Assembly: GCA_021851065.1 (NCBI GenBank)
Contig: JAJZJQ010000007.1
Span: 1 to 57,025 of the forward strand
Direction: 5' to 3'
From: Microcaldota archaeon
Lineage (GTDB): Archaea > Micrarchaeota > Micrarchaeia > Micrarchaeales > CABMGC01
Length of the DNA: 57,025 nt
Within the stretch, counting starts at the first letter, position 1, and every line of letters starts with the position of its first letter. The notes under the pieces were generated by a model. It saw only the letters and a program-made list of their open reading frames with translations. It made no database searches and was not told where the DNA came from. This document shows positions 33,748-42,067 of the stretch, piece after piece. The position numbers were made by a program, and so were the translations under genes.

Positions 33748-35025
33748 TTGGCAAACAAGAAAAAGATACTTGATCTCCACAAGGCAGCGCACGGCAAGAC
33801 GCAGATTATGCCAAAAGTGCCCCTCGATACCCTGGAAGATCTTTCCGTATACTATACCCCGGGTGTAGCCCAGGTAAGCGAGGAGATAGAGAGGAATCCT
33901 GCAAGCGTCTACAACTATACTTCAAAATCCAACACTATAGCAATAGTCTCGGACGGCACGCGCATACTGGGGCTTGGAGACATAGGGCCCCAGGCAGGTC
34001 TGCCTGTGATGGAAGGCAAGGCAATACTTTTCAAGAAGTTCGGCGGGGTAGATGCAGTGCCTCTGTGCATAGACACTACTGACGAAGACAAGATAATCGA
34101 ATTCGTACGCAACATCTCCCCAACTTTTGGCGGCATAAACCTTGAGGACATAGAGTCGCCAAAGAGCTTCAGGATAGCAGGCAGGCTAGAGAAAGAGCTA
34201 GACATACCTGTGTTCCACGATGACAGGCAGGGTACGGGGACGGTTGCGCTCGCTGCCCTCATAAATTCGCTTAGGCTTGCCGGAAAGGGAAAGGGCTGCA
34301 GGATCGTTATTAACGGGGCAGGAAGCGCAGGATTTGGGATAACCATGCAGCTTGCGCACTATGGCTTTGGCAACATGGTTGTCGTAGACAGCGATGGGGC
34401 CATATACAGGGGCAGAAAAGAGAACATGAACCGCTTCAAGAGCGAGATTGCAATGGCTACAAACAGGCAGAAAAGAAGCGGCACACTGGAGGATCTGCTA
34501 AAGGGTGCCGACGTGTTCATAGGCGCATCCACTGCAGGTGCGTTCAGCAAGGATTATGTTGCCATTATGGCACAAAAGCCTATAGTCTTTGCTCTTGCAA
34601 ATCCTATACCTGAGATAGAGTATGCCGACGCTCTTGATGCGGGCGCATTCATAGCTGCGACAGGGCGCAGCGACAGCCCAAACCAGGTAAACAACCTTCT
34701 CGCATTCCCTGGAATAATGAGGGGGCTGCTGGACTCAAGGGCAAGGAAGGTGACATATCAAATGCTTAACAGCGCAGCGCAGACTCTTGCGAACAGTGTT
34801 GGAAAAGGCCTGAGAAGGAATCGTATACTTCCATCTCCTCTTGAAAAGGGCTTCTCCCCTGGAATAGTGTCGGAAGTGGCCGCAAGCGTAGCTGTCGCAG
34901 CAGCAAAGGGTGATATGGCACGGCACAGGCTCACCTATTCGGCCGAAAGAGAAGCTGCAGAACGGATAATAAGCGACTACCTGGTTTTCGAGAACTCGTC
35001 AATACCTTCAAGGCTAAGATATTAG
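33748..35025 (+). CDS. NAD(P)-dependent malic enzyme
   Basis: Oxidatively decarboxylates malate to pyruvate and CO2. The 425-residue short-form enzyme shows DLSVYYTPGVAQVSEEI (catalytic Tyr), GLGDIGPQAGLPVMEGKAILFKKFGGVDAVPLCI, NLEDIESPKSFRI, FHDDRQGTGTVALAAL (metal-binding Asp pair and Rossmann entry), VINGAGSAGFGITMQL (nucleotide loop) and FALANPIPEI. No phosphotransacetylase domain is attached. Start is TTG at 33748, since no in-frame ATG precedes the conserved N-terminus. Cofactor preference is not assigned. Confidence 0.95.
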   Translation: MANKKKILDLHKAAHGKTQIMPKVPLDTLEDLSVYYTPGVAQVSEEIERNPASVYNYTSKSNTIAIVSDGTRILGLGDIGPQAGLPVMEGKAILFKKFGGVDAVPLCIDTTDEDKIIEFVRNISPTFGGINLEDIESPKSFRIAGRLEKELDIPVFHDDRQGTGTVALAALINSLRLAGKGKGCRIVINGAGSAGFGITMQLAHYGFGNMVVVDSDGAIYRGRKENMNRFKSEIAMATNRQKRSGTLEDLLKGADVFIGASTAGAFSKDYVAIMAQKPIVFALANPIPEIEYADALDAGAFIAATGRSDSPNQVNNLLAFPGIMRGLLDSRARKVTYQMLNSAAQTLANSVGKGLRRNRILPSPLEKGFSPGIVSEVAASVAVAAAKGDMARHRLTYSAEREAAERIISDYLVFENSSIPSRLRY

Positions 35026-35579
35026 GAGAATACTGGATGCCTAAGTGCTTTTAGCTCAGCTATATTGCGCGCAGCAAGTTCCTTGTCGTATCTGTCGCCA
35101 TGTTTCTCCTGTTTCCTTATGCTGTCTGAAATGCGACCTACTACTTCAGCGAATTTTTTATGTAAATCCTGATCGCCCATGACTCTCTCAGTTATAAGTC
35201 TCCTCCCACTATCTCCGATAACACGCCTCAGATCATCGGCCAGGCCTACTTGCGTAAGGTCTGTTATGTCTCTCTTGTTGCCACGTAGCAGTTTGTGTGC
35301 TATCGATGCCCCAAGGGTCTGCGGCTCTGAAAATGACACTACAGTCACCCTACCGTCTCTGACCATGTAGAATTCGGTCGGGAGTGGCATTACTGTCAGA
35401 AACAACAGGCCGTTGTCCTTGTACTCCTTGGAGAAGAGTAGCTGGCCCGGAAGGCTTGGAGTGGTATGGGGCCTGCCGTCTTGTCTGACGAATGTGACTG
35501 AAAAGTATTCGGACGCATTTAACTCAAACCATCCTGCCTTTTTAAATATGGCTGCAGCAGCACTTGCGTGTTTTTCCAA
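35022..35579 (-). CDS. Unrecognised 185-residue protein
   Basis: No family recognised. The N-terminal half is beta-rich (EYFSVTFVRQDGRPHTTPSLPGQLLF, NGLLFLTVMPLPTEFYMVRDGRVTVVSF), while the C-terminal half is helical and charged (KKFAEVVGRISDSIRKQEKHGDRYDKELAARNIAELKAL). It follows the 86-residue gene at 35606-35866 after 26 bases on the same strand and overlaps the end of the malic enzyme by 4 bases, tail to tail. Confidence 0.6.
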   Translation of the reverse strand: MEKHASAAAAIFKKAGWFELNASEYFSVTFVRQDGRPHTTPSLPGQLLFSKEYKDNGLLFLTVMPLPTEFYMVRDGRVTVVSFSEPQTLGASIAHKLLRGNKRDITDLTQVGLADDLRRVIGDSGRRLITERVMGDQDLHKKFAEVVGRISDSIRKQEKHGDRYDKELAARNIAELKALRHPVFS

Positions 35580-35605
35580 TATCTGGACATCGTATAAATT
35601 GCTTG

Positions 35606-35866
35606 TCAGCCTTTCATGCAGTACTTTTCAGGTACAGCTACCGTTGTTCCGAGGTTAGCTCCGCATATTGGCTGAAATGGTATCTTGCTATCATTCAGGA
35701 GCTGGTAAACCTCTCTACCTACTGCTATGGTTGTTTCAAGCATCACTTGCCCAAATGTATTCTTTCTGTTTATCTGCCCAAGGACCGTTGCACCTTCGTG
35801 GGGCCGGATTAAGCTGCCATTGCCTGCAGGATCTGGAGTACGCACTCTGACTCTTGGTGAGGTCAT
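35606..35866 (-). CDS. Unrecognised 86-residue protein
   Basis: A small protein with a basic start (TSPRVRVRTPDP), a central VLGQINRKNTFGQVMLETTIAVGREVYQLLN segment and a Cys-containing end (ICGANLG, EKYCMKG). No known motif. Its TATA box at 35889-35897 lies 27 bases upstream of ATG 35866, so it heads a two-gene leaderless transcript with the 185-residue gene. Confidence 0.5.
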   Translation of the reverse strand: MTSPRVRVRTPDPAGNGSLIRPHEGATVLGQINRKNTFGQVMLETTIAVGREVYQLLNDSKIPFQPICGANLGTTVAVPEKYCMKG

Positions 35867-35888
35867 ACAAATATAACTAAATTTTCTG

Positions 35889-35897
35889 CTATTTAAG
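35889..35897 (-). promoter_or_regulatory. TATA box of the 86/185-residue gene pair
   Basis: CTTAAATAG on the minus strand is centred 27 bases before the ATG at 35866. Confidence 0.45.
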
Positions 35898-36031
35898 CGT
35901 TATGTACAACTCATACAACTCATCAAGTCGAAGTATAGTCCCGATAGGATAGCAAGTTTCAATATGCAAGTCCAGGCCGTGTGCAGAGCAACTCTAATAA
36001 ACCTTAATTTCCATAAAATATGGGTTTTTGA

Positions 36032-36505
36032 ATGGTAGAGATAGGAGAGAATATGCCCAAGCTTAGGCTTGCGGACACAGAACTCGCACAGGTAAGCCTG
36101 CCTAAGGCGGCAAAAGGGAAGGCTGCAGTAATAGCATTCTTTCCGGGTGCATTCACAGGAGTGTGCACAAAGGAGATGTGCACGTTCAGGGACAGCATAG
36201 AAAAGCTAAACTCGCTAAATGCAAGCCTATACGCAATAAGCGTGGACGGGCCTTTTGCAAACAAGGCATTCAAGGAGAAGCACAGCATAAGCTTCCCGAT
36301 ACTAAGCGACTACAAGCGCAAGGCTGTCAAGAAGTTCGGGATAGAGTTCAAGGACTTCGCCGGGCTCAAGGGCTATGTTGCGGCAAAGAGGGCAGTGTTC
36401 ATAGCAAATGCGCAGGGAGTTGTAAGGTACAAATGGGTATCCGACGATCCTATGGTGGAGCCTAACTACGAAGAGATACAGTCTGCTCTGTTAAACGTAG
36501 CATAG
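36032..36505 (+). CDS. Peroxiredoxin (BCP/PrxQ or Prx5-like)
   Basis: Reduces hydrogen peroxide and organic hydroperoxides. The 157-residue thioredoxin-fold protein has FFPGAFTGVCTKEMCTFRD with peroxidatic Cys45 in P-x3-T-x2-C and a second Cys50 spaced as in the bacterioferritin-comigratory group; RAVFIANAQGVVRYKW supplies the conserved Arg region. Reductant unknown. It starts about 30 bases after CTCTAATAAAC, and is followed after 8 bases by an aquaporin gene, suggesting joint handling of peroxide. Confidence 0.9.
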   Translation: MVEIGENMPKLRLADTELAQVSLPKAAKGKAAVIAFFPGAFTGVCTKEMCTFRDSIEKLNSLNASLYAISVDGPFANKAFKEKHSISFPILSDYKRKAVKKFGIEFKDFAGLKGYVAAKRAVFIANAQGVVRYKWVSDDPMVEPNYEEIQSALLNVA

Positions 36506-36513
36506 ATGGTCTC

Positions 36514-37209
36514 ATGGCAAAAGCAGCAAAGGCCTCGAATACTCTCGCCCAGAAACTTGCGGTGGAGGCGCTTGGCACATTTCTACTAGTATTCCTGGGT
36601 GCCGGGGCAATAGTGGCATCAGCGTCAGCATACGGCGCGCCTGACCTACTGATTGTGGCTATAGGCCTTGGCATGGCTCTTGCGATAGGCGTTACCATTG
36701 CGATGAGCATATCCGGAGGTCACATAAACCCTGCGGTGACCATAGGCATGCTTGTTACCGGGAGGATAAAGGCCGCAGATGCTGCAGCATACATAGTAGC
36801 TCAGGTAGTGGGAGGGTATATAGGCGCCGCGCTACTTGCGCTCATTCTGCCTGCATCCGTAGGGGCAGCTGTAAATTGGGGGTCTACCACTCTCTCAGCC
36901 AATGTAAGCGTGCTGCAGGGAATAGCCATTGAGGCTGTAATAACATTCATACTTGTACTCGCAGTGTTCGGCACAGCAGTCGACGAGCGCGCACCCCGCA
37001 TGGGAGGTCTTGGGATAGGCCTTGCCCTCATGCTGTGCGTGCTTGTGGCAGGCCCGTTCACAGGAGGATCTGCAAATCCTGCAAGGACCATAGGTCCAGA
37101 ACTAGTCTCCGGAAACTTCTCGTACTGGTATGTGTACTGGATAGGTCCCATAATAGGCGGCATTGTGGCTGCGCTTATGTATCAGAACGTGATACTGAGG
37201 AAGAGGTGA
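36514..37209 (+). CDS. Aquaporin / MIP-family channel
   Basis: A six-helix membrane channel for water or small neutral solutes. Both half-helix motifs are intact: GGHINPAVTIGMLV and GGSANPARTIGPELVSG, the latter with the selectivity-filter Arg after NPA. At 231 residues it matches the AqpZ/archaeal AQP size. The N-terminus has a short basic extension before helix 1 (AVEALGTFLLVFLGAGAI). Co-transcription with the peroxiredoxin (8-base gap) suggests that it may carry hydrogen peroxide; water or glycerol are alternatives. Confidence 0.93.
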   Translation: MAKAAKASNTLAQKLAVEALGTFLLVFLGAGAIVASASAYGAPDLLIVAIGLGMALAIGVTIAMSISGGHINPAVTIGMLVTGRIKAADAAAYIVAQVVGGYIGAALLALILPASVGAAVNWGSTTLSANVSVLQGIAIEAVITFILVLAVFGTAVDERAPRMGGLGIGLALMLCVLVAGPFTGGSANPARTIGPELVSGNFSYWYVYWIGPIIGGIVAALMYQNVILRKR

Positions 37210-37271
37210 CAGTACCTGCGCATATGGCAGCTGCTGCACAGGCAGCTTAATATATCAGGTATGGCACGCCT

Positions 37272-37901
37272 ATGTGCGGTACAATGCCAGAACGTACGGT
37301 ATCAAAAACAACAGATGCAGGGCTATTAAGGCAGATGCTAAGAAAGGGCGATCCAGTAGCCCATGAAGAGGTCAGGCGACTAGTGGCGCTGGGAACGAAG
37401 CGGGCAGATATTGCCAGCAGATTCGGGGTCTCTTCGGCTACCATAAAGCGACACGCCGATCGTGCCGGTATAAACTTGCCGTCCAGGGCGCCTGTTATGG
37501 ACAGAAATGATCCAAAGCTGCGAGATACAGTAAGTGGCTATCTTAATGAGGGCAAGACGGAAACATGGATAGCACGCGAATTCGCTGTAACCAGTGCAAG
37601 AGTAAGGCAATATCTTGCGCAGGTGGGCCTTACAAATCCTTCCATAAACCGTGCAGTGCAGGAACGCAGGCAGGAGGAAATATACGCGATGGCCATGGGA
37701 GGCATGACCTATACCGAGATCGCAAGAAAGATGGGCGTAACGCGCCAGGCAGTGGGCTACGTTGTAGGTAGGCGCAGAGCGGCTGTACGTATTGAACTCC
37801 AATTTACCAGGCAGGAATGGGAAGCCGTCAGCAAAGCCATAGGCAGTTCAAGCCTGCATGACTGGATCGTCAATACAGCGGGCCAGAATGCCAAAACATG
37901 A
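37272..37901 (+). CDS. Putative DNA-binding protein with three HTH repeats
   Basis: The 209-residue protein contains three helix-turn-helix-like segments in series: RADIASRFGVSSATIKRHADRAG (about residues 45-68), TWIAREFAVTSARVRQYLAQVG (about 95-117) and YTEIARKMGVTRQAVGYVVGRRR (about 144-167), followed by VRIELQFTRQEWEAVSKAIG. Each resembles the recognition unit of resolvases or sigma region 4. A repeated-HTH layout suggests binding to long or repeated sites. Start ATG 37272 or 37284 (MPERTVS): a TATA-like CTTAATATATC at 37246-37256 lies about 21-33 bases upstream. It opens a stretch of poorly conserved genes. Confidence 0.7.
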   Translation: MCGTMPERTVSKTTDAGLLRQMLRKGDPVAHEEVRRLVALGTKRADIASRFGVSSATIKRHADRAGINLPSRAPVMDRNDPKLRDTVSGYLNEGKTETWIAREFAVTSARVRQYLAQVGLTNPSINRAVQERRQEEIYAMAMGGMTYTEIARKMGVTRQAVGYVVGRRRAAVRIELQFTRQEWEAVSKAIGSSSLHDWIVNTAGQNAKT

Positions 37902-37934
37902 TGCAAAACCAAAAACCGCATCCGTGGCTAATGC

Positions 37935-37942
37935 TTTATAAA
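37935..37942 (+). promoter_or_regulatory. TATA box of the BofA-like gene
   Basis: TTTATAAA, 32 bases before ATG 37971 (leader of a few bases). Confidence 0.5.
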
Positions 37943-37970
37943 CATTCGATTTCTACTGTTTGCTGATAAC

Positions 37971-38237
37971 ATGGCAATAGCTGCAGGGGGGATACTGTCA
38001 GAGATCCTCATCGTAATAGGCATATTCCTGGTCCTGTACATAATATTCAAGCTTGGCAAGTTCATACTAGGGCTTATTGTAAACGTAATACTCGGGTTCA
38101 TCGCAATATTCGTAGTCAATGCCCTTTTCGGCCTGGGTCTGTCCTGGGACCTGATAACTGTGATCATAACCGCGCTTCTCGGGCTCCCCGGAGTAGCGCT
38201 TCTTGTGATATTAAAACTCCTGGGCATATCTGTATAA
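37971..38237 (+). CDS. BofA-family small membrane protein
   Basis: An 88-residue hydrophobic protein with two to three helices ending in GLPGVALLVILKLLGI, the conserved G-x-P-G-x-x-L-x-x-x-L-x-x-L-G terminus of the BofA (pro-sigma-K processing inhibitor) family. In Bacillus BofA inhibits an S2P-type intramembrane protease; archaeal members have no assigned role. An M50 protease is present elsewhere in the window (16339-17085), which makes a partnership conceivable but unproven. Confidence 0.72.
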   Translation: MAIAAGGILSEILIVIGIFLVLYIIFKLGKFILGLIVNVILGFIAIFVVNALFGLGLSWDLITVIITALLGLPGVALLVILKLLGISV

Positions 38238-38360
38238 TTGGCATGCGCCAATGCTGCACATCCTGCAATGCAACATCGTCAATACGATAACATAGCCGGA
38301 AAGGAATATATACCAGGAAAGGCGCAAGGTCGGATAGCATTTATCAAGGGAGGAATACAA

Positions 38361-39731
38361 GTGACAAATCTTACCAAATCTTACTCCAAGGCATCAAGGG
38401 GACTAGACAGATTGTCTGCGGAGTTTAGCTCCATGCTCAGGAAAGGAGGAACTGCGCCAAATGCTGCGATAGAGGCTGCCCTGAGTAAGGTGAACGTGGC
38501 CAAGGGACAGATGGCCAAGGCAACAATGGCTGCCAGATCTGCAGGCACCAATACCAATATGCAAGGCAGGCAGCTTACGCTCCTAGAAGCCGCAGCCCAT
38601 CAAGACCCGGACATATCAAATCCTGCCAAAATGCAGCTCCATGCACTCCTTTACACTGCAGCAGATCATCTGGCCAATATAGCGACTACTAACGAGAGGC
38701 TTATGGCAAAGGTCACAGTGCTGCTTAAGAGGCTCGGAAAACTTGCCGAGCAGTTCAACTCCCAGATTCCGCGCGCCGGCGACATGAAAAGCGCCGATCC
38801 GCAGGCATACATCACATCTGGCGGAATGGAATCGGAAAGCTGGATAGGCCTTTCCACCCAAGCCAGATTGCATCTTGCCCAGGCGCCTAATCAAGGATTG
38901 CACGCAACTAACGGCCATCCCGCATTTGCGCAGACGGCCGTACAAGAACAACAGGGATCCGCTTCTGCGTCAACCACCACACCGATCCCCAGGGGAACCG
39001 AACTCGCCATGCCTCAGAGCGGGACCAAGTCGCCAGCCTACGCAAACCCCAAGGGCAACAAAGATCATCAAGCAGCTATCGCTGCATACAGGGGATCAGG
39101 AAAGGGAAAAAAGAACAAAAAGGACGCATCCAAAGGCAATGGGGCATCCACGGACCACGCGAAATCTGCAGCTTCGGCCAGTGGCAAGGATAATGCAGTA
39201 AAGGCCACTGTGATATCTGATGCAAACTCGCACAGTGAAGAAGAACATGTTATTTGGAAAGGAATCGAACTTACTGGGAGGGCATATGCCAATGTACGCA
39301 TTCTCGAAGCCATTCATGGGATACTTAAGCCAAAACTGCCAAGCCCCGAAAGAATAGAGCTATGGGCCAAGAAAAGGGACGGATCCAAAGTGCTAATAGG
39401 CACTATGGCGCTGGGCGGGAAAAACGACGGCAAATTTGTTGGCCGTGGCCTTGATCAGGATCTGCCTGTCGGCGGCAGGAAGATTGAGGCAGCAAGGCAG
39501 TCCATCACCGATTCGGAAGACAGGGTCATAGAGAAGATTGCCGCCTGGCAGCATGCCAACCGCGGAAATCTTCCGTCTTTGGGCGAATTCACAAGGCCAG
39601 AAAAAGAAGGGGGACTTGGGCAACGCGAATTCTTCAGGGATTTTAAGGTAAGCCTGTCTTCAGCAAGAGGCAAGCCAGATGAAAAGATCTATTCCAATAT
39701 GCTTTATGAACTTGGTTTTGATCCAAAATAA
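38361..39731 (+). CDS. Unrecognised protein with disordered central linker
   Basis: The frame is open from TTG 38238, but GTG 38361 is the better start because GGGAGGA lies 6 bases upstream and the protein then begins MTNLTKSYSKASRGLDRLSAEF. About 456 residues: a helical N-terminal half (ADHLANIATTNERLMAKVTVLLKRLGKLAEQF), a Gly/Ser/Lys/Ala-rich disordered linker (roughly residues 225-320) and a C-terminal domain with VIWKGIELTGRAYANVRILEAIHG and IERKIAAWQHANRGNLPSLGEFTRPEKEGGLGQREFF. The last part resembles a small nucleic-acid- or replication-associated domain, but no family is assigned. Confidence 0.6.
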   Translation: MTNLTKSYSKASRGLDRLSAEFSSMLRKGGTAPNAAIEAALSKVNVAKGQMAKATMAARSAGTNTNMQGRQLTLLEAAAHQDPDISNPAKMQLHALLYTAADHLANIATTNERLMAKVTVLLKRLGKLAEQFNSQIPRAGDMKSADPQAYITSGGMESESWIGLSTQARLHLAQAPNQGLHATNGHPAFAQTAVQEQQGSASASTTTPIPRGTELAMPQSGTKSPAYANPKGNKDHQAAIAAYRGSGKGKKNKKDASKGNGASTDHAKSAASASGKDNAVKATVISDANSHSEEEHVIWKGIELTGRAYANVRILEAIHGILKPKLPSPERIELWAKKRDGSKVLIGTMALGGKNDGKFVGRGLDQDLPVGGRKIEAARQSITDSEDRVIEKIAAWQHANRGNLPSLGEFTRPEKEGGLGQREFFRDFKVSLSSARGKPDEKIYSNMLYELGFDPK

Positions 39732-39842
39732 GCAGAAAGGAGCAAAAGCTCTGATGTAAAATTGAATTTATATATTTATGAGGGTATATCGGATACGATG
39801 ATGTAATGGCGATTCGCAATCTTCAAAGGCTTAGGGAGCTCT

Positions 39843-40670
39843 TTGGCATCAAGCCCCTTATCCAATCGTGCTGCCGGTTCCAATATGCATATGGCTATGG
39901 CTGGAGGCATGAAAGATCCTCATTTGGGATACGATGTTCAGTATGCAGAGCATATAACTATTGATTATGGTCCTAGGGATAACATGAAATCTAAAAGAAA
40001 CGATCCGGCTGATGTAGAAAGACAGCAGAAGAGAAACATCATTGCTCTACGTGCAATGTCTGCAGCAAGCATGGCGGTGATAGCATCCTCGCTTGCAATT
40101 TCATATTCAGATGCCGGGAAGAACAAAATTGCAGCCAAGCACAATGCAGCTATGGCCTGTGAGCTCGGTATATACTCAAATGGATTATTCGCAATGCGCT
40201 TAGGCAATGCCCCATTTGGAATGCTAACTGAAGCGAGATTCGGTCCCACAAAAGGATTGGTTCAGGTAGTTATGAACTATTCTGGCATGGGGGAGGTAGT
40301 AATATATGAAAATGGAAATCCCATCGGAAACATTCCTGTGAAGGCAGCAGCAAAGAACATTACCATAGTATTGTCTGATGAACAGGTGTTCTATATGCGG
40401 GTATCAGGCAAACCGCTTGACGCTCAGCTGCGCGCGAGCGATGCAAAGAAGAGTTTAACCCAGCTACTGCGGGAGAAGAGTGCCGGGGCATCATATGTCT
40501 GGCCGTATGGCAAGAAGAGTTACACCAGAGCCGAATGTGAAAGAGCGTTGCAGATGAACCCCAATTCAGATGCACAATTATCGCACAACTTTGCTGTATT
40601 CTCGGAAAGTGTAGCAAGCATAACAAGACCAGGGGTGCATGCGATCCCAAAGCAGCGTATCGCCAGGTAG
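39843..40670 (+). CDS. Unrecognised protein with one central membrane helix; N-terminus probably frameshifted
   Basis: The frame opens at TTG 39843 with no ribosome site. The promoter (ATTTATATATTTATG, 39766-39780) points instead to ATG 39806 in another frame, which encodes MAIRNLQRLRELFGIKP and then needs a +1 shift within CCCC to join this frame at LSNRAAGSNMH. The body has a basic N-terminal region, a hydrophobic helix (ALRAMSAASMAVIASSLAIS), a domain with LVQVVMNYSGMGEVVIYENGNPIGNIPV and a basic C-terminus. No family recognised. A late start at ATG 39885 is another possibility. Confidence 0.5.
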   Translation: MASSPLSNRAAGSNMHMAMAGGMKDPHLGYDVQYAEHITIDYGPRDNMKSKRNDPADVERQQKRNIIALRAMSAASMAVIASSLAISYSDAGKNKIAAKHNAAMACELGIYSNGLFAMRLGNAPFGMLTEARFGPTKGLVQVVMNYSGMGEVVIYENGNPIGNIPVKAAAKNITIVLSDEQVFYMRVSGKPLDAQLRASDAKKSLTQLLREKSAGASYVWPYGKKSYTRAECERALQMNPNSDAQLSHNFAVFSESVASITRPGVHAIPKQRIAR

Positions 40671-41013
40671 TTAATACTGAGCGCTTCCAAGAGCATATTC
40701 GGATTGCGTAAGTGAGGCCCAAGGCACTGCAAAACGCAATTTTCTTTTTCCTGCCACGCAAGGTCGCCAAATGAAATACCTGGCAACTACTACACAGGTG
40801 GTATATGTACGGTCTGTTAAAGAGATATGGGGCAAAAAGCAGAATTACAGACCAAGCTAAAATAATACTAGATATTCTAATACTATTTCTCTTAGCACCT
40901 AATCTGCCTGGCTTGCCGCAATACTGCCGCATGTGTTTTTCCTGCAATACGTCTATCTGCCTATGCTAACCAAAGGGCGTAAATATTAGGGATGGAACGA
41001 ACAACCTGATCAT
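40671..41013. other. 343-base spacer
   Basis: Holds the first copy of an AT-rich 24-base motif (40857-40880) and a TATA box GTAAATATTA at 40979-40988 centred about 30 bases before the next gene. No convincing coding sequence on either strand. Confidence 0.5.
40857..40880 (+). repeat. AT-rich 24-base repeat, copy 1
   Basis: CTAAAATA, then four variable bases, TAGAT, one variable base and TTCTAA. A second copy in the same orientation lies 790 bases downstream. Confidence 0.45.
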
Positions 41014-41622
41014 ATGGCGCAGTTAATGATACGCACTGCCGGAATGGTTGCACGCGAGATCGAAAACCTAAAGTTTAACATGTCTGTAAGCAGGGACGAA
41101 TGGCTTGCCAGGAGATCAGCTTCGCCTAAGCGACTAGATACGGTATCAAACAGGCCTATAGGGATTACATACGCCCATGCACTTGGGGAAGTTGCGAACA
41201 ACAGGGCAACAGCTCCGCAGACCCTTGCAAGAATGGCAACCGAGTGCGCAGACATAATTAACGAAACTGATAATGTTTCGTTGAGAACAGATCCAAATAG
41301 CCCAATCTCAGTCCAATACGCCGTTGCCTTCAGTGTACTAAAGGAGCTGGCAGGCAACCCAAATCTTCCTGCAAAGTCACAGCGGCTAATAGCAGCCATG
41401 CACAAGGATCTACGCAAAAGGCTGCTTGATATCCCAAGCCTTGCACCAGATGTGATAAAGTCCCTTGAGAATGACCCAGAGCCATCTATAAGCGCTGCAG
41501 CTGCGAGAAGGTTTGACTACATTTTCGCAGTGCTCAGGGAATCCGGCATCATGACTACAAGGCAATTTCTCAAGGATCTTAGGGAGATGAGAAGGGACAT
41601 AGAGAAACTGGAAAGGCCGTGA
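41014..41622 (+). CDS. Unrecognised helical protein (202 residues)
   Basis: Almost entirely alpha-helical by sequence: MVAREIENLKFNMSVSRDEWLARRSASPKRLDTV, YAVAFSVLKELAGNPNLPAKSQRLIAAM and ISAAAARRFDYIFAVLRESGI. The regular spacing of helices and of N-P/D-P turns resembles HEAT- or variant-repeat solenoids, as in the gene at the left edge, but no family is assigned. The gene is bracketed by two copies of a 24-base AT-rich motif in the same orientation. The ATG at 41014 lies 30 bases after GTAAATATTA. Confidence 0.6.
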   Translation: MAQLMIRTAGMVAREIENLKFNMSVSRDEWLARRSASPKRLDTVSNRPIGITYAHALGEVANNRATAPQTLARMATECADIINETDNVSLRTDPNSPISVQYAVAFSVLKELAGNPNLPAKSQRLIAAMHKDLRKRLLDIPSLAPDVIKSLENDPEPSISAAAARRFDYIFAVLRESGIMTTRQFLKDLREMRRDIEKLERP

Positions 41623-42067
41623 TATGCACGTGACTAAGCAGTCAGGCTAAAATATAATTAGATTTTCTAAGATATTTTGCAGTACGCAGCATTTCAGTTC
41701 TGGAATGCAATCTCTGTATGCATATAAAATATCAAACTGCAATTATTAAGCCATTCTGGGCCTATTCTCCCGCATTATTCTGTCGTCGGAAGGACTTTCA
41801 ACGCTAACTTCCACTATTTCTGCAGCATGCCCGTAAGCTATTCCATATCTGTGGTATAAGATTCGCGCATTCCATATATATGGCACAAAAGATGACCTCA
41901 TGAATAAAACCATTCCTTTTGGGCTGTTTTGGCAGCTTGGCCACATGGGCTAACCAAACCAAGGCTTTTTCCAAAAATCCGGAATGAAGAGCTTTTAGGA
42001 AATGCATTTCAATTCCAGAATGATGGAACCTGCACTGGTATTTGTTTTTGTTACTCTGATTTGATGA
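41623..42067. other. 445-base spacer, possible degenerate small ORF
   Basis: Contains the second 24-base motif (41647-41670). A minus-strand frame at 41746-41901 could encode 51 residues (MRSSFVPYIWNARILYHRYG...), but it has no clear ribosome site, promoter or recognised similarity; it may be chance or a gene remnant. Confidence 0.35.
41647..41670 (+). repeat. AT-rich 24-base repeat, copy 2
   Basis: CTAAAATATAATTAGAT, then T and TTCTAA, matching copy 1 at all but about five positions. A weaker third match (CTAAAATAATAT) lies at 42769-42780. Confidence 0.45.

Noticed and set aside
41746-41946. Minus-strand small gene in the 445-base spacer
   Set aside because: No ribosome site, promoter or recognisable similarity; kept only as a note in the spacer entry.
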